Shown: positions 1 through 8,956 of the stretch, one piece after another
Layout: every line of letters begins with the position of its first letter
Position numbering within the stretch: the stretch's first letter is position 1
Assembly: GCA_965249035.1 (NCBI GenBank)
Contig: CBDFKV010000006.1
Coordinates: 496,001-560,000 of the forward strand
Source of the DNA: CBDFKV01 sp965249035
Lineage (GTDB): Bacteria > Pseudomonadota > Gammaproteobacteria > Arenicellales > Poriferihabitantaceae
Reading direction: 5' to 3'
DNA length: 64,000 nucleotides
Position numbers and translations under genes: made by a program
The notes under the pieces: generated by a model
Seen by the model: only the letters and a program-made list of their open reading frames with translations
Told to the model about the DNA's origin: nothing
Databases searched by the model: none

Positions 1-86
1 TACCGCAACTACTCTGCGTAGGCTCTTCATAGTATATTAGAAGATAGCTAATTAGTAAAACTATATTATTCTATTCCAAATTCCTA
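1..86. other. AT-rich leader before bepA
   Basis: Short AT-rich stretch at the window edge that probably carries the bepA promoter. No operator or terminator can be singled out, and no good Shine-Dalgarno sequence precedes the ATG at 87. Confidence 0.3.
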
Positions 87-1553
87 ATGCTCTTATCACT
101 ACGCCACTTAACCATTTTGGCAATATCTGCTTTTCTGATAATCCCACCTTTATCAGCCAGCCGTGCCGACAGCTTGCCTGAGCTAGGTGATAGCGCAGCG
201 ACACTGCTAAGCTCAGAGCAAGAAACGTTACTGGGCCAACAAATCATGCGCAACGCCAAACGACGCATGCATTTTGAGAATGATTATTTGGCACTCGACT
301 ATTTAAAGCAACTCACACGCCGGCTCGCAGCCCATGCGCCGCGAGCCTTTGGTGAATCCACCACCCACTTAGTGATCGACTCACGCATTAATGCCTTTGC
401 GGTGCCGGGCGGACATTTGGCCTTTAACAGCGGCTTAATCGCCGAAAGTGCGGATGAAGGCGAATTAGCCTCCGTTATCGCCCACGAAATCGCGCACCAA
501 TCGCAACGCCATATCGCGCGGATTCTGGAACGCTCCAAGGAACATACCCTACCCGCGACTGCAGCCCTAATCGGTGGCTTACTGATTGGTGGCCAAGCGG
601 GGGTGGCTGCGATCACCTCGGTCAATGCGGCGCTCATATCTGACCAGCTGACTTACAGCCGCGGGTTTGAAAAAGAAGCTGACGCTACCGGCATCAGTAT
701 ACTCGCCAAGGCCGGATTTGACCCACACTCAATGTCCCGCTTTTTTACCAAACTGGAACAGCAAACGCGCTTAAGTGGTAGCGACGTGCCCGAGTTTTTA
801 CGCTCCCACCCCTTATCGAGTAATCGAATCGCTAATAGCCGCGCTAAAGCAGAGGCACTCAGCCCTTCGCATTCAACAGATACCCACCCCAGCAATACCT
901 GGCTTGATTATGACGCCCTAAAAACCCGAATTATTGCGCTCTACAGCGATGCCCCACAAACTCGACTGCAGGCATTTCAGCAGCGCCTGAAAAGCCAACC
1001 CCATGATACTTTAGCCACTTATGGTGCCGCACTGGCTCTACAACGGCAGGGTAAATATCCGGCAGCGATTGCCATCCTAAAACCATTACTTACAGACCCA
1101 TCGACACCGCCTTATCTTAAGCTGGCATTGGCCGACATACAGATTCAAGCGCAAGACCTGGATGCGGCGCTAGCCATTTTGACACCGTTGTATCAGCAGG
1201 ATTCCAACCAATCGGCAACAGTCGCCAGCTACGCCACTGCTTTGATCATTAACGCGCAGACGCCCACCGCCATTCGCATTTTACGCAAGCACTTGCGGCG
1301 CCACCCAGAGCACCATCAGCTCACCCCCATTTTAGTCCGCGCCTATGGCAGTGATGGCCAAACGGCTAGCGCATCAATTGAGCAAGCCCAATACGAACTA
1401 GCCCAAGGTGACCCCGAAGCAGCTGATGCAACATTAGCTCAAATTAAGAAAGGTAAGGCACCTACCAGCGACTACGAAAATGCACGCATCCAGTCTTTAT
1501 TGCAGCAAGCCAAACGGCAGATTCGGTATCAAAAAGCGTTAACGATCGACTAA
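87..1553 (+). CDS. bepA: Periplasmic M48 metalloprotease with TPR repeats (BepA/YfgC-like)
   Basis: Outer-membrane quality-control protease that assists or degrades stalled LptD/BAM substrates in the periplasm. The 488-residue protein opens with a Sec signal peptide ending around SASRA. An M48 peptidase domain carries the zinc motif HEIAH at about residues 133-137, with the third ligand Glu in the FEKEAD segment about 60 residues later. The C-terminal half is alpha-helical with TPR-like repeats, as in E. coli BepA, and the length matches that family (about 487). It stands alone, ahead of the sox genes and separated from them by about 290 bp. A generic M48 paralogue is the alternative. Confidence 0.88.
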   Translation: MLLSLRHLTILAISAFLIIPPLSASRADSLPELGDSAATLLSSEQETLLGQQIMRNAKRRMHFENDYLALDYLKQLTRRLAAHAPRAFGESTTHLVIDSRINAFAVPGGHLAFNSGLIAESADEGELASVIAHEIAHQSQRHIARILERSKEHTLPATAALIGGLLIGGQAGVAAITSVNAALISDQLTYSRGFEKEADATGISILAKAGFDPHSMSRFFTKLEQQTRLSGSDVPEFLRSHPLSSNRIANSRAKAEALSPSHSTDTHPSNTWLDYDALKTRIIALYSDAPQTRLQAFQQRLKSQPHDTLATYGAALALQRQGKYPAAIAILKPLLTDPSTPPYLKLALADIQIQAQDLDAALAILTPLYQQDSNQSATVASYATALIINAQTPTAIRILRKHLRRHPEHHQLTPILVRAYGSDGQTASASIEQAQYELAQGDPEAADATLAQIKKGKAPTSDYENARIQSLLQQAKRQIRYQKALTID

Positions 1554-1847
1554 TCGCTTCTCTTTCATCGATAAAATTAATGCCACAATTAAGATTCAGT
1601 CGTTCAAAATATTTGAATTGAACGCCATTTTTGGTTTATGCTTAGAATGCACGGGGAAGTGATACGCAGTAGTTTGACGAGCAGAACGACAGTTTTAGTA
1701 GCGTTTCAATTGCGAGTCTCTTCTCAACATAAAAAACCGAATGGAGAGATGAGGTTTGCTGAGCGTGATAAGTTGCATAGCTTATTGCTTGGAGCATTCG
1801 CACAGACGCTCCCTTCAATAACTAACTAGACAGTGGAGGATAACCCT
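1554..1847. other. bepA-soxX intergenic region
   Basis: A 294-bp gap that should contain the promoter of the soxXYZA operon. It holds a nested palindrome at 1601-1624, listed separately. A 63-codon open frame here shows no family resemblance and no ribosome binding site, so it is not called. Confidence 0.4.
1601..1624. promoter_or_regulatory. Nested palindrome upstream of soxX, possible operator
   Basis: CGTTCAA (1601-1607) pairs with TTGAACG (1618-1624). Inside it, TTCAAA (1603-1608) and TTTGAA (1612-1617) form a second perfect palindrome around a 3-bp spacer. The site lies about 225-245 bp before the soxX start. AT-rich TTCAA/TTGAA palindromes are common for ArsR-type repressors, some of which control sulfur oxidation. 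The assignment to such a repressor is inference. Confidence 0.4.
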
Positions 1848-2276
1848 ATGCGTACGACACGCATCGTATCATTGCTAAGCGCGGCATTCCTGACCGGCGC
1901 AGCGGCACTATCAGCGCCGATTGCCTCGGCCGATCACCCTGATCATTACCCCTCTGAAAAGCAATGTGCTTCTTTAGAAAACCCGAGTACAGAAATCCAG
2001 GGCTGGTGCATTGCAATCAACCGTAGCAAAGGCAATTGTCTCGCCTGTCATACCGTTATAGTACGGCCTTGGCCAGCAGGTTTAGCATTACCCGGTAACG
2101 TTGCACCTCCATTGGTATCAATGAATGCGCGTTACCCTGACACTGCTAAATTACATGAACAAATTAGCGACCCGACGATTGCAAACCCTAACTCGGTGAT
2201 GCCGCCAATGGGTAAGCACGGAATCCTGAGCGATGAAGAAATCGATAAAATCGTTGCATTTCTAGTGTCTATTTAG
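1848..2276 (+). CDS. soxX: SoxX, monoheme c-type cytochrome subunit of SoxAX
   Basis: SoxX pairs with SoxA to form the periplasmic SoxAX cytochrome, which oxidatively attaches thiosulfate to the SoxY carrier cysteine. I start it at the ATG at 1848, preceded by GGAGGA at 1835-1840, rather than the GTG at 1833 that overlaps this ribosome binding site. The 142-residue protein has a Sec signal peptide ending near IASA. The heme-binding CLACH follows GN, and the distal Met lies in the VMPPMGKHG segment near the C-terminus. First gene of the soxXYZA operon. Confidence 0.93.
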   Translation: MRTTRIVSLLSAAFLTGAAALSAPIASADHPDHYPSEKQCASLENPSTEIQGWCIAINRSKGNCLACHTVIVRPWPAGLALPGNVAPPLVSMNARYPDTAKLHEQISDPTIANPNSVMPPMGKHGILSDEEIDKIVAFLVSI

Positions 2277-2332
2277 TCAGCTCGCTCCGAACGATAACAA
2301 ACAGACCAATCAATTTTTGAGGTTAACATTCA

Positions 2333-2797
2333 ATGAAACGTAGAAGTTTTCTTAAAGGCACTCTTGCCACCAGCACCTTAAGCATTGCCGCGGGCGCTGG
2401 CTTATTACAGCCAACCGAAGTGTTAGCGGCTGACTACCCCACCGCAGCATTTGACGCCGATGACGCGGCGACGGCCGTTGCAGAAATGATGGGTAGCGGT
2501 GACGCTGCCGACAGCGCAGACATCACCCTAAAAGCACCAGTACAAGCCGAAAATGGCGCAGTAGTCCCGATGAAGGTCACCACCTCAGGACCCGCAGAGC
2601 TCATCGCTTTAGTGGTGGAAGAGAATCCTAAACCACTGGTTCTGGCAGCTCATTTGGGTGAAAACACCAACGGCTTTTTGAGCGGCCGAATCAAAATGGG
2701 TAAATCGTCAAACGTCGTGGCTTACGCCAAAATGGGTGGCAAGGTTATTAAAGCCAGCCAGGAAGTCAAAGTCACTGTCGGTGGCTGCGGCGGCTAG
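2333..2797 (+). CDS. soxY: SoxY, sulfur-carrier subunit
   Basis: SoxY carries sulfur intermediates on a cysteine near its C-terminus during periplasmic thiosulfate oxidation. The 154-residue protein has a twin-arginine-type leader (KRRSFLKG) and ends with the diagnostic swinging arm GGCGG, whose Cys is the attachment site. It would be co-exported with SoxZ, encoded 61 bp downstream, which has no signal peptide of its own. The gap after soxX is 56 bp. Confidence 0.95.
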   Translation: MKRRSFLKGTLATSTLSIAAGAGLLQPTEVLAADYPTAAFDADDAATAVAEMMGSGDAADSADITLKAPVQAENGAVVPMKVTTSGPAELIALVVEENPKPLVLAAHLGENTNGFLSGRIKMGKSSNVVAYAKMGGKVIKASQEVKVTVGGCGG

Positions 2798-2858
2798 AAG
2801 CTAGCAAACCATTTCCGACCCAACACAATACAGGATTACTGAAAGGTATTAACAAGAC

Positions 2859-3167
2859 ATGGCAACTAAAATTAAAGTAAAACCGACTGATAACGGCCAC
2901 GACGTACTGGTTTTGGCTAAGCACCCAATGGAAACCGGCAACCGCAAAGACAAGGCAACTGGCGAAGTCATTCCTGCGCACTTCATTACCAATATGGATT
3001 TCGCATTGAATGGTACTAACGTCGCAACCGTCAACCTGAGCCAAGCCGTATCAACCAACCCCTTGGTCGGCATTAGCATTTCAGGTGGAAAATCTGGCGA
3101 CACAGTGACTGTTAGCTGGGTAGATAATAAAGACGGCACTGAGACCGCTGAAGCAGCCATCAAATAG
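2859..3167 (+). CDS. soxZ: SoxZ, partner of the SoxYZ sulfur carrier
   Basis: SoxZ forms the SoxYZ heterodimer that presents covalently bound sulfur to the Sox enzymes. The 102-residue product has the compact all-beta SoxZ fold sequence, including the HPMETGNRKD segment and the HFITN motif. It has no signal peptide, as expected if it leaves the cell bound to the Tat substrate SoxY. It lies between soxY and soxA on the same strand. Confidence 0.95.
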   Translation: MATKIKVKPTDNGHDVLVLAKHPMETGNRKDKATGEVIPAHFITNMDFALNGTNVATVNLSQAVSTNPLVGISISGGKSGDTVTVSWVDNKDGTETAEAAIK

Positions 3168-3241
3168 CGCTTAAAGATATTTGCTGGCAATTACTGGCAG
3201 ACGATTTTCGTCGACCTAAAATGCGTGGAGGAGAGACCATA

Positions 3242-4114
3242 ATGAAAAAAGTATTAACCTTAGCGACTACGATCGCAAGTAGCGCACTGCTGCTGAGCCT
3301 GAATACGGCAATCGCCGCAACCCCGTCTGTTGAAGAAGTCAACGCAGATGTGGAAGCGATACAAGGCTACTTCAAGCAACGCTTCCCTGAAGTCGCCCTT
3401 GAAGATTATTCCATAGGCGTGAACGCGCTGCCCCAATATGCTGACCGTCGGGCCAACTGGGAAATGATGATGGAATTCCCACCCTATGAGGAATTCCTCG
3501 ACAAGGGCAACGAAGAATGGGCGACTCCGTTTGCCAATGGCACAAGCTTCGAAGATTGCTTCGCCAATAGCCCATCAGGGAATGAATACCCCTATGTCGA
3601 TGGTGATAACCAATTGCACACGATTGAGACAGATATTCGTGATTGCTTAAAAGCCAACGGCGAGGAAGCCATCAAAGGTAAAAGCCAAAAGATGGCGCGC
3701 CTGACGATGGCTTATAAATCACGCGCTAACGGTCAGCCACTCACGGTGGATTACAGCAGTGAAGCGATGCGCGATTGGTATGCCAAGGGCCGTGATTTTT
3801 ACTGGCAAAAGCGTGGCCAACTGAATTTTTCTTGCGCTGATTGCCACGTGCTCAATGCGGGCAATTCGGTTCGTGGTGACGTATTGAGTGCCGGAGTGGG
3901 TCATGGTACTGGCTTCCCAGTTTTCAGAACCAAGTGGGACGTTCAGGCCAAAGGCAAGCCACTCGGCACGATGCATCGTCGTTATGGTGGCTGTAATAAG
4001 AATATCCGCGCCGAGCCATTTAAAGCACTTAGTGATGACTACCTCGCTTTGGAAGTGTACGAGGCGATTATCTCTAGCGGCGTGCCGATTCAAACACCGA
4101 GTCAGCGTCAATAG
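3242..4114 (+). CDS. soxA: SoxA, c-type cytochrome subunit of SoxAX (monoheme form)
   Basis: Catalytic subunit of SoxAX. I start at the ATG at 3242, behind GGAGGAG at 3227-3233, giving 290 residues; an upstream in-frame ATG at 3221 overlaps that site. The Sec signal peptide ends near TAIAA. One heme motif is visible (CADCH). The N-terminal half has two isolated cysteines (DCFANSP and RDCLKAN) instead of a second CxxCH, so this is the monoheme type. The RRYGGCNKNIRAEPF segment carries the active-site Cys that ligates the heme. Last gene of the operon, followed by a terminator. Confidence 0.94.
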   Translation: MKKVLTLATTIASSALLLSLNTAIAATPSVEEVNADVEAIQGYFKQRFPEVALEDYSIGVNALPQYADRRANWEMMMEFPPYEEFLDKGNEEWATPFANGTSFEDCFANSPSGNEYPYVDGDNQLHTIETDIRDCLKANGEEAIKGKSQKMARLTMAYKSRANGQPLTVDYSSEAMRDWYAKGRDFYWQKRGQLNFSCADCHVLNAGNSVRGDVLSAGVGHGTGFPVFRTKWDVQAKGKPLGTMHRRYGGCNKNIRAEPFKALSDDYLALEVYEAIISSGVPIQTPSQRQ

Positions 4115-4136
4115 TTGCTGCACATTAAATGATCAA

Positions 4137-4164
4137 AAAAGCCCGGCTGAGCCCGGGCTTTTTT
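4137..4164 (+). terminator. Rho-independent terminator after soxA
   Basis: AAAAGCCCGG (4137-4146) and CCGGGCTTTT (4153-4162) form a 10-bp stem with a 6-nt loop. The GC-rich core is six pairs and is followed by a T run. It closes the soxXYZA operon 22 bp after the stop. Confidence 0.9.
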
Positions 4165-4239
4165 GTGTGTATTGGCTGGGGTGTTGCTAAGGGAATTGCT
4201 AGGATACTCTTAGCCAGTACAGATTGATAATCGGAGCTC

Positions 4240-4974
4240 ATGGACAGAATAAGACACTGGAGACACTGGACGAAGCGACTGTGGCGAGTGGCTCAAGCGG
4301 TTATTCCGCGCTTATGCCTAAACTGTGACACCCACTGGCTAAAACCTGGCGCAGTATTTTGCGATAGCTGCATCACCACACTGCCGCTGACGCCACAGAA
4401 CCGCTGCGACTGTTGTGGGATCAACCTACCCCGTTCAGGCTTATGCGGAAACTGCCTGCAAAAGCCACCCTATTTTGATCAGATACTTGCGCCTTATCGC
4501 TACGACACTCCGATCAGCGATCTGATCTTACGCTATAAATACCAAAAGCGACCCGAGCTAGCAGCGGCACTCAGCCAATCAATCATCCAATTTGTCGCAC
4601 AACAGAACTCACAGCCTGACCTATTAATTCCCGTTCCCTTACACCCTCGGCGTCTGCGTGAGCGCGGTTTTAACCAGTCTTATGAGCTAGCCCGCCATAT
4701 CGGCAAAGCCTTAAGCATTCCCGTGCATAAACATGCGGTTGAGCGAGTCATCGACACACCGCCTCAAGCGGGCTTATCGAAAAAGGAACGCAGGCGAAAT
4801 ATCCGTCATGCCTTTGAGGTGAGCGCGCCACTGACGGAGTATTCGCATATCGCCTTGGTCGATGACGTTGTCACTACCGGCTCAACGGTCAATGCGCTGG
4901 CCCGGCTTTTAAAACAAAAATCCAGTGCCACCCAAGTATCAGTTTACGCCATTGCCAGAACGACAAAAAAATAG
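4240..4974 (+). CDS. comF: ComF family phosphoribosyltransferase-like protein
   Basis: Member of the ComF/GntX family, linked to natural competence DNA uptake and processing. The 244-residue protein has an N-terminal zinc-finger-like region with four paired cysteines (CLNC, CDSC, CDCCG, CGNC). A C-terminal type I phosphoribosyltransferase domain follows, with VALVDDVVTTGSTV as the PRPP-binding loop near residues 205-220. Its position beside a type IV pilus locus fits a role in transformation. Start is the ATG at 4240, behind GGAG at 4233-4236. Confidence 0.9.
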   Translation: MDRIRHWRHWTKRLWRVAQAVIPRLCLNCDTHWLKPGAVFCDSCITTLPLTPQNRCDCCGINLPRSGLCGNCLQKPPYFDQILAPYRYDTPISDLILRYKYQKRPELAAALSQSIIQFVAQQNSQPDLLIPVPLHPRRLRERGFNQSYELARHIGKALSIPVHKHAVERVIDTPPQAGLSKKERRRNIRHAFEVSAPLTEYSHIALVDDVVTTGSTVNALARLLKQKSSATQVSVYAIARTTKK

Positions 4975-4990
4975 CCGCGCAAGCGCGGCT
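4973..4990. terminator. Bidirectional hairpin between comF and pilA
   Basis: AGCCGCGC (4973-4980) and GCGCGGCT (4983-4990) are exact inverted repeats. On the minus strand the hairpin is followed by a run of T, giving a good terminator for pilA, which ends at 5025. On the plus strand it follows the comF stop directly, with a weaker T-rich tail. Confidence 0.85.
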
Positions 4991-5024
4991 GTTCTTAATG
5001 CGAATCAGTATGTTTTAGGAAAAT

Positions 5025-5624
5025 CTAATTACGACACTCGCTGGGTAAAAATTTTGCCTCAACTAGTTGGTTAGCTCCCACAGAAGCTGTCATATCGGCA
5101 TTAGAGTCATCTACAATAGTCTTGGAAAAACCTCCACCCACGCACTTCCACTCGATAACACCCGATTTGGTAGCACCGTTGTTGTAACCAGTTGCTATTG
5201 CTGTATGAGTATTCGTCATCGGTACAAATTGAACGACAGAATTCGTAGTGTCCGTGACTAGCTGAGGAATTACTGCTGAATCTAATTCGACCATGATTAC
5301 TCCATTTGGCCCAATAAAGGTATTCTGTATATATTTGGTTGTCATAGACGATGCACCATTAGCAGTGGTACATAAAGCACTCCATGTGGCGCATGATGGG
5401 GCACCTGATAGAAATGCTCCATTCGAGACATAGGTATCTTCAACCGCCAGCTTCAGTGGCCCAATTACACTAAACACTTCGCCCACTTTAGCACGTACCG
5501 AATAGTCCTGATACAACGGTACTGCTAGGGAAGCCAGTATCGCCATAATCACCAAAGCAATCATCAGCTCAATAATGCTGAAACCTGATTGCTGCTTAAC
5601 TTGCCTTAATGTGTGCCTTTTCAT
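5025..5624 (-). CDS. pilA: Type IV major pilin-like protein PilA
   Basis: Structural pilin. The 199-residue precursor has a short basic leader cut after Gly in QSG|FSIIELMIALVIMAILA, the class III signal recognised by the prepilin peptidase. The Glu at mature position 5 is retained. The long hydrophobic alpha helix is followed by a beta-rich domain. The final CVGGGF and PSECRN cysteines can form the D-loop disulfide. The protein is longer than many PilA (about 150), so it could be a variable major pilin or a large minor pilin. It is divergent from pilB. Confidence 0.88.
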   Translation of the reverse strand: MKRHTLRQVKQQSGFSIIELMIALVIMAILASLAVPLYQDYSVRAKVGEVFSVIGPLKLAVEDTYVSNGAFLSGAPSCATWSALCTTANGASSMTTKYIQNTFIGPNGVIMVELDSAVIPQLVTDTTNSVVQFVPMTNTHTAIATGYNNGATKSGVIEWKCVGGGFSKTIVDDSNADMTASVGANQLVEAKFLPSECRN

Positions 5625-5990
5625 ACCGCAACCCTTATTCGTTGTATTAATCCCTATCTGCTCGATCCTAGTTGTTTAGGCTAGGACATTTAACAACCGA
5701 TATCTGCGCCATCGATAGTCTAATCCCGAATATACTGACATCAATAACTGTCCGAGGAGGCGTCCCGCTACAGGGTAAATGTTGATCTCCACCCCAAAAT
5801 GCGCCAAACTCGATTGTGATCGAAGCCTATTAGTGGGATAGTATATCACAGCAGGCTTACTGTCTATTTGTCGGCCTGATTTAACCAACGCTCGTCTGAA
5901 TAAATTTTTTACTAACCTAATAAAACAAACCATTCCCCCCAAAGTCACCTCATGAATTCGACCCAAAATAAACACTGATACCAACCGCAC
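5625..5990. other. Divergent pilA/pilB promoter region
   Basis: A 366-bp gap between two divergent pilus genes that must hold both promoters. A sigma-54 site was looked for, because pilA is often sigma-54 dependent, but no convincing GG-N10-GC element was found on the minus strand. pilA has AAGGG about 7 nt before its ATG. The pilB start has no clear Shine-Dalgarno sequence. A 104-codon minus-strand frame here shows no pilin or other family signature. Confidence 0.4.
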
Positions 5991-7691
5991 ATGCTGCCCA
6001 CCTCAGAACTGTCTATTTTCGCCGCTAAAGTCGTTACCGCTGGCTTATTGAACCAACAACAAGCCGAGCAAATCGAAGCAAATGCACGCACCCAGCACAC
6101 CAGCTTTTATCAGCTGGCAATAGACCAAGGATCCGTTTCCTACGACAAACTCAACCTGGTCGCAGCCGAAACTTATGCCCTTTCCTTGATTGATATTCGC
6201 CGCATTAAGCCCGATGAAAAGGCCGTTCAACTGTTGCCGTATGACATGATCAGCCGCTATCAGATGTTGCCGATCCTGGTGCGCGGACAGCGTTTGATCG
6301 TGGCGATATCAGAGCCCAGCGATAAAACTGCACTAGAGCAAGCGCGCTTTCATTCTGGTCGGCGTATCGTGCCCATTCTGGCACACGCAAAATATCTTCA
6401 GCGAACGATTGAACGGCTCGGCTCACGCAGTATCGGTCATAGCCCTGATTTATCTGCCTCGACCCGCGCCAACACCAGTGACGCGGATGAAGGTGCCAAT
6501 GAGCGGTTGGATGCGATTAGCATCGAAGCATCAGATAACCCAATCGTTCAATATGTTAATAAAATCATTAAAGACGCGATCGCACATCAGGCCTCTGATA
6601 TCCATATTGAACCCTACGAGCAGCGTGCCCGCATTCGTTACCGAATTGACGGTATTTTGGAGCCAGCTGGCGAGCCGCCACTCAAGCTGGTGCGCAATAT
6701 TGCTTCCAGGATCAAAGTATTGGCCGAGCTCAATATTGCAGAGCGGCGCTTGCCACAAGATGGGCGGATCAAGTTGCAGTTTGACCACAAAACAGTCGAC
6801 TTTCGAGTCAGTACCTTACCCACCATATTTGGTGAAAAAGTGGTCATCCGAGTTCTTGACCAAAGTGGTGTTGGCCTGTCGCTGGAAACGATCGGCATGT
6901 CACCCGCTCAGTTAGCCTTATATCGAAACGCAGCCAACCAGCCACACGGCATGATTCTGGTGACCGGCCCCACCGGCAGCGGCAAAACGGTTTCCTTGTA
7001 TGCGGCTATTGCTAAACTCAACACTGCTGAACGCAATATCTGCTCTGCTGAAGACCCGGTCGAGATTTATGCCGAAGGGGTCAACCAAGTATCCATCAAC
7101 GAAAAGGCTGGCTTGACCTTTGCGGTCGCGCTGCGCACCTTTTTGCGCCAAGACCCGGATATTTTAATGGTGGGAGAAATACGCGATTTAGAAACGGCTG
7201 AAATTGCGGTCAAAGCCGCACAAACCGGCCACTTGCTACTATCCACGCTACATACCAATGATGCAGCTGCAACCATCGTACGCCTGCTGAATATGGGTGT
7301 TGCACCCTTCAATATCGCCTCGACGATCAACTTAATTATTGCCCAACGCCTGGTTCGTAAGTTGTGCACCCATTGCCGTCAGCCTGCTGACTTTCCCGAA
7401 TCAGCACTGTTAGACGCGGGCTTCACCCCAGAGCAATTACCCCATATTGATTTATACGAGCCGGTCGGCTGTGACCATTGTAGCGAGGGCTATCGTGGCC
7501 GTACTGGCATTTTTGAAGTCGTACCGATTTCAGAGGCGAGCAGTGAGCTCATCATGAATAACGCTAACCAACTAGAGATTAGTCGGCAAATTCACAGCGA
7601 GAGCATTTTATTGATCAAAGCACATGGTTTAGAGAAAGCAGCGGTAGGTATCACCAGCCTCGAAGAGGTTGAGCGCGTCACCAAACAATAG
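5991..7691 (+). CDS. pilB: Type IV pilus assembly ATPase PilB
   Basis: Cytoplasmic motor ATPase that powers pilus extension. The 566-residue protein has an N-terminal GSPII/MshEN domain and a central GspE-family ATPase. The ATPase carries Walker A GPTGSGKT at about residues 325-332, the Asp box near SAEDPVEI, Walker B ILMVGEIRD and the His box LLSTLHTND. Two CxxC pairs (CTHC and CDHC) form the zinc site typical of PilB. First gene of pilBCD. The length matches the family (about 565-570). Confidence 0.95.
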   Translation: MLPTSELSIFAAKVVTAGLLNQQQAEQIEANARTQHTSFYQLAIDQGSVSYDKLNLVAAETYALSLIDIRRIKPDEKAVQLLPYDMISRYQMLPILVRGQRLIVAISEPSDKTALEQARFHSGRRIVPILAHAKYLQRTIERLGSRSIGHSPDLSASTRANTSDADEGANERLDAISIEASDNPIVQYVNKIIKDAIAHQASDIHIEPYEQRARIRYRIDGILEPAGEPPLKLVRNIASRIKVLAELNIAERRLPQDGRIKLQFDHKTVDFRVSTLPTIFGEKVVIRVLDQSGVGLSLETIGMSPAQLALYRNAANQPHGMILVTGPTGSGKTVSLYAAIAKLNTAERNICSAEDPVEIYAEGVNQVSINEKAGLTFAVALRTFLRQDPDILMVGEIRDLETAEIAVKAAQTGHLLLSTLHTNDAAATIVRLLNMGVAPFNIASTINLIIAQRLVRKLCTHCRQPADFPESALLDAGFTPEQLPHIDLYEPVGCDHCSEGYRGRTGIFEVVPISEASSELIMNNANQLEISRQIHSESILLIKAHGLEKAAVGITSLEEVERVTKQ

Positions 7692-7720
7692 ACGCACCGA
7701 TCACGTTCAGCACATCCATC

Positions 7721-8944
7721 ATGGCAACCAGACAATCAAGAACCGCCCAAAACCTTCACAATTATGCATGGCGTGGCATTAACAACGATGGTAGCCGTGG
7801 TGAGGGCATGATTGAAGCGCCAAGCGTCAAATCAGCGCGGTTACGGCTACGTAGCCAAGGCATTTCCCCCAAAAAAATAGTCAAGCAACGTACACCACTA
7901 TTTAGCAAAGATATTAAGCACGAAGACATTGTTATTTTTAGCCGCCAGCTAGGGACGATGATCAAAAGCGGCATACCCTTGGTGCAGGCACTTGAGGCGG
8001 TCGCTCAAGGAAGTGCCAAACCATCAGTAGCCCGACTGGTCAATGATATTAGACATGGGATAGAAACCGGCGACAACCTATCAACTGTATTGCGGCGTCA
8101 CCCTAAGTATTTTGATAGGCTATATTGCGGTTTAATCGCGGTGGGTGAAGAGTCCGGTTCGCTTGATATTATTTTAGGCAATATTTCCAGTCATCTGGAA
8201 AAGACCGCATCGCTGCGCAAAAAGGTCAAAGGAGCAATGCGCTATCCCACCATCGTCTTAACCGTAGGGTTAGTTATTGTTGCCGGCCTGCTGATCAAAA
8301 TAGTCCCCGTATTCCAGGAGATATTCGCCAGCTTCGACGCCGAATTGCCGTGGATTACCCAACGACTACTCGACACCTCTCAACTGTTGCAAAACCATTT
8401 TTTATGGGTGATTGGTGCTGTATTGGCAATCACTCTTCTCATCATGCTCAGTTATCGGTCAATCCCTAAATTTCACCATCTAATTGACCGGATCAAACTG
8501 CGAATACCTATTTTTGGCAACTTACTACGCAAGAGCATCTTGGCTCGAATTTCAAGAACGATTGCGATCATGTTTCGGGCCGGCATTCCGATGGTTAATA
8601 CCCTCCGAACAGTTTCTCAATCGGCAGGTAACGACGTTTACTCCACAGCGTTAGAGCACGCGAGCCGCGAGGTCGCGACCGGCCGTCAGCTTGAGCCAGT
8701 GCTGCGTGAAACCAAAGTTTTTCCAGGATTGATCCTACAAATGGTCCGAACCGGCGAAGAAACGGGTGAAATCGATAACATGCTGAATCACGCGGCTGAC
8801 TTTTATGAGGACGAGGTCGATACTGCGGTTGATTCAATCACCACCTTAATCGAGCCTATTCTGATTGTCGCGCTTGGCATTATCGTCGGAGTCGTCATCA
8901 TTGCGCTGTACCTGCCCATTTTTAAATTGGCCTCCCTGTTTTAA
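7721..8944 (+). CDS. pilC: Type IV pilus inner-membrane platform protein PilC
   Basis: Polytopic platform protein that couples the PilB motor to pilin extraction. The 407-residue protein carries two GspF domains, each with the characteristic GxxL-AL repeat (SGIPLVQALEAV and AGIPMVNTLRTV) and the GEESG and GEETGEID motifs. It has three hydrophobic segments, at about residues 175-200, 225-247 and 380-403. The N-terminal cytoplasmic part is basic. It sits 29 bp after pilB and 12 bp before pilD. Confidence 0.95.
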   Translation: MATRQSRTAQNLHNYAWRGINNDGSRGEGMIEAPSVKSARLRLRSQGISPKKIVKQRTPLFSKDIKHEDIVIFSRQLGTMIKSGIPLVQALEAVAQGSAKPSVARLVNDIRHGIETGDNLSTVLRRHPKYFDRLYCGLIAVGEESGSLDIILGNISSHLEKTASLRKKVKGAMRYPTIVLTVGLVIVAGLLIKIVPVFQEIFASFDAELPWITQRLLDTSQLLQNHFLWVIGAVLAITLLIMLSYRSIPKFHHLIDRIKLRIPIFGNLLRKSILARISRTIAIMFRAGIPMVNTLRTVSQSAGNDVYSTALEHASREVATGRQLEPVLRETKVFPGLILQMVRTGEETGEIDNMLNHAADFYEDEVDTAVDSITTLIEPILIVALGIIVGVVIIALYLPIFKLASLF

Positions 8945-8956
8945 GGGCCACTGATA

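Noticed and set aside
1638..1829. 63-codon open frame between bepA and soxX
   Set aside because: No ribosome binding site, no recognisable motif, and it lies in the likely sox promoter region.
5625..5760. Sigma-54 promoter for pilA
   Set aside because: No GG-N10-GC pair with acceptable flanks on the minus strand.
5676..5990. 104-codon minus-strand open frame between pilA and pilB
   Set aside because: No signal, motif or ribosome binding site; it fills the divergent promoter region.
6409..6915. 168-codon frame inside pilB
   Set aside because: Shadow of the PilB coding frame, whose motifs are clear and complete.
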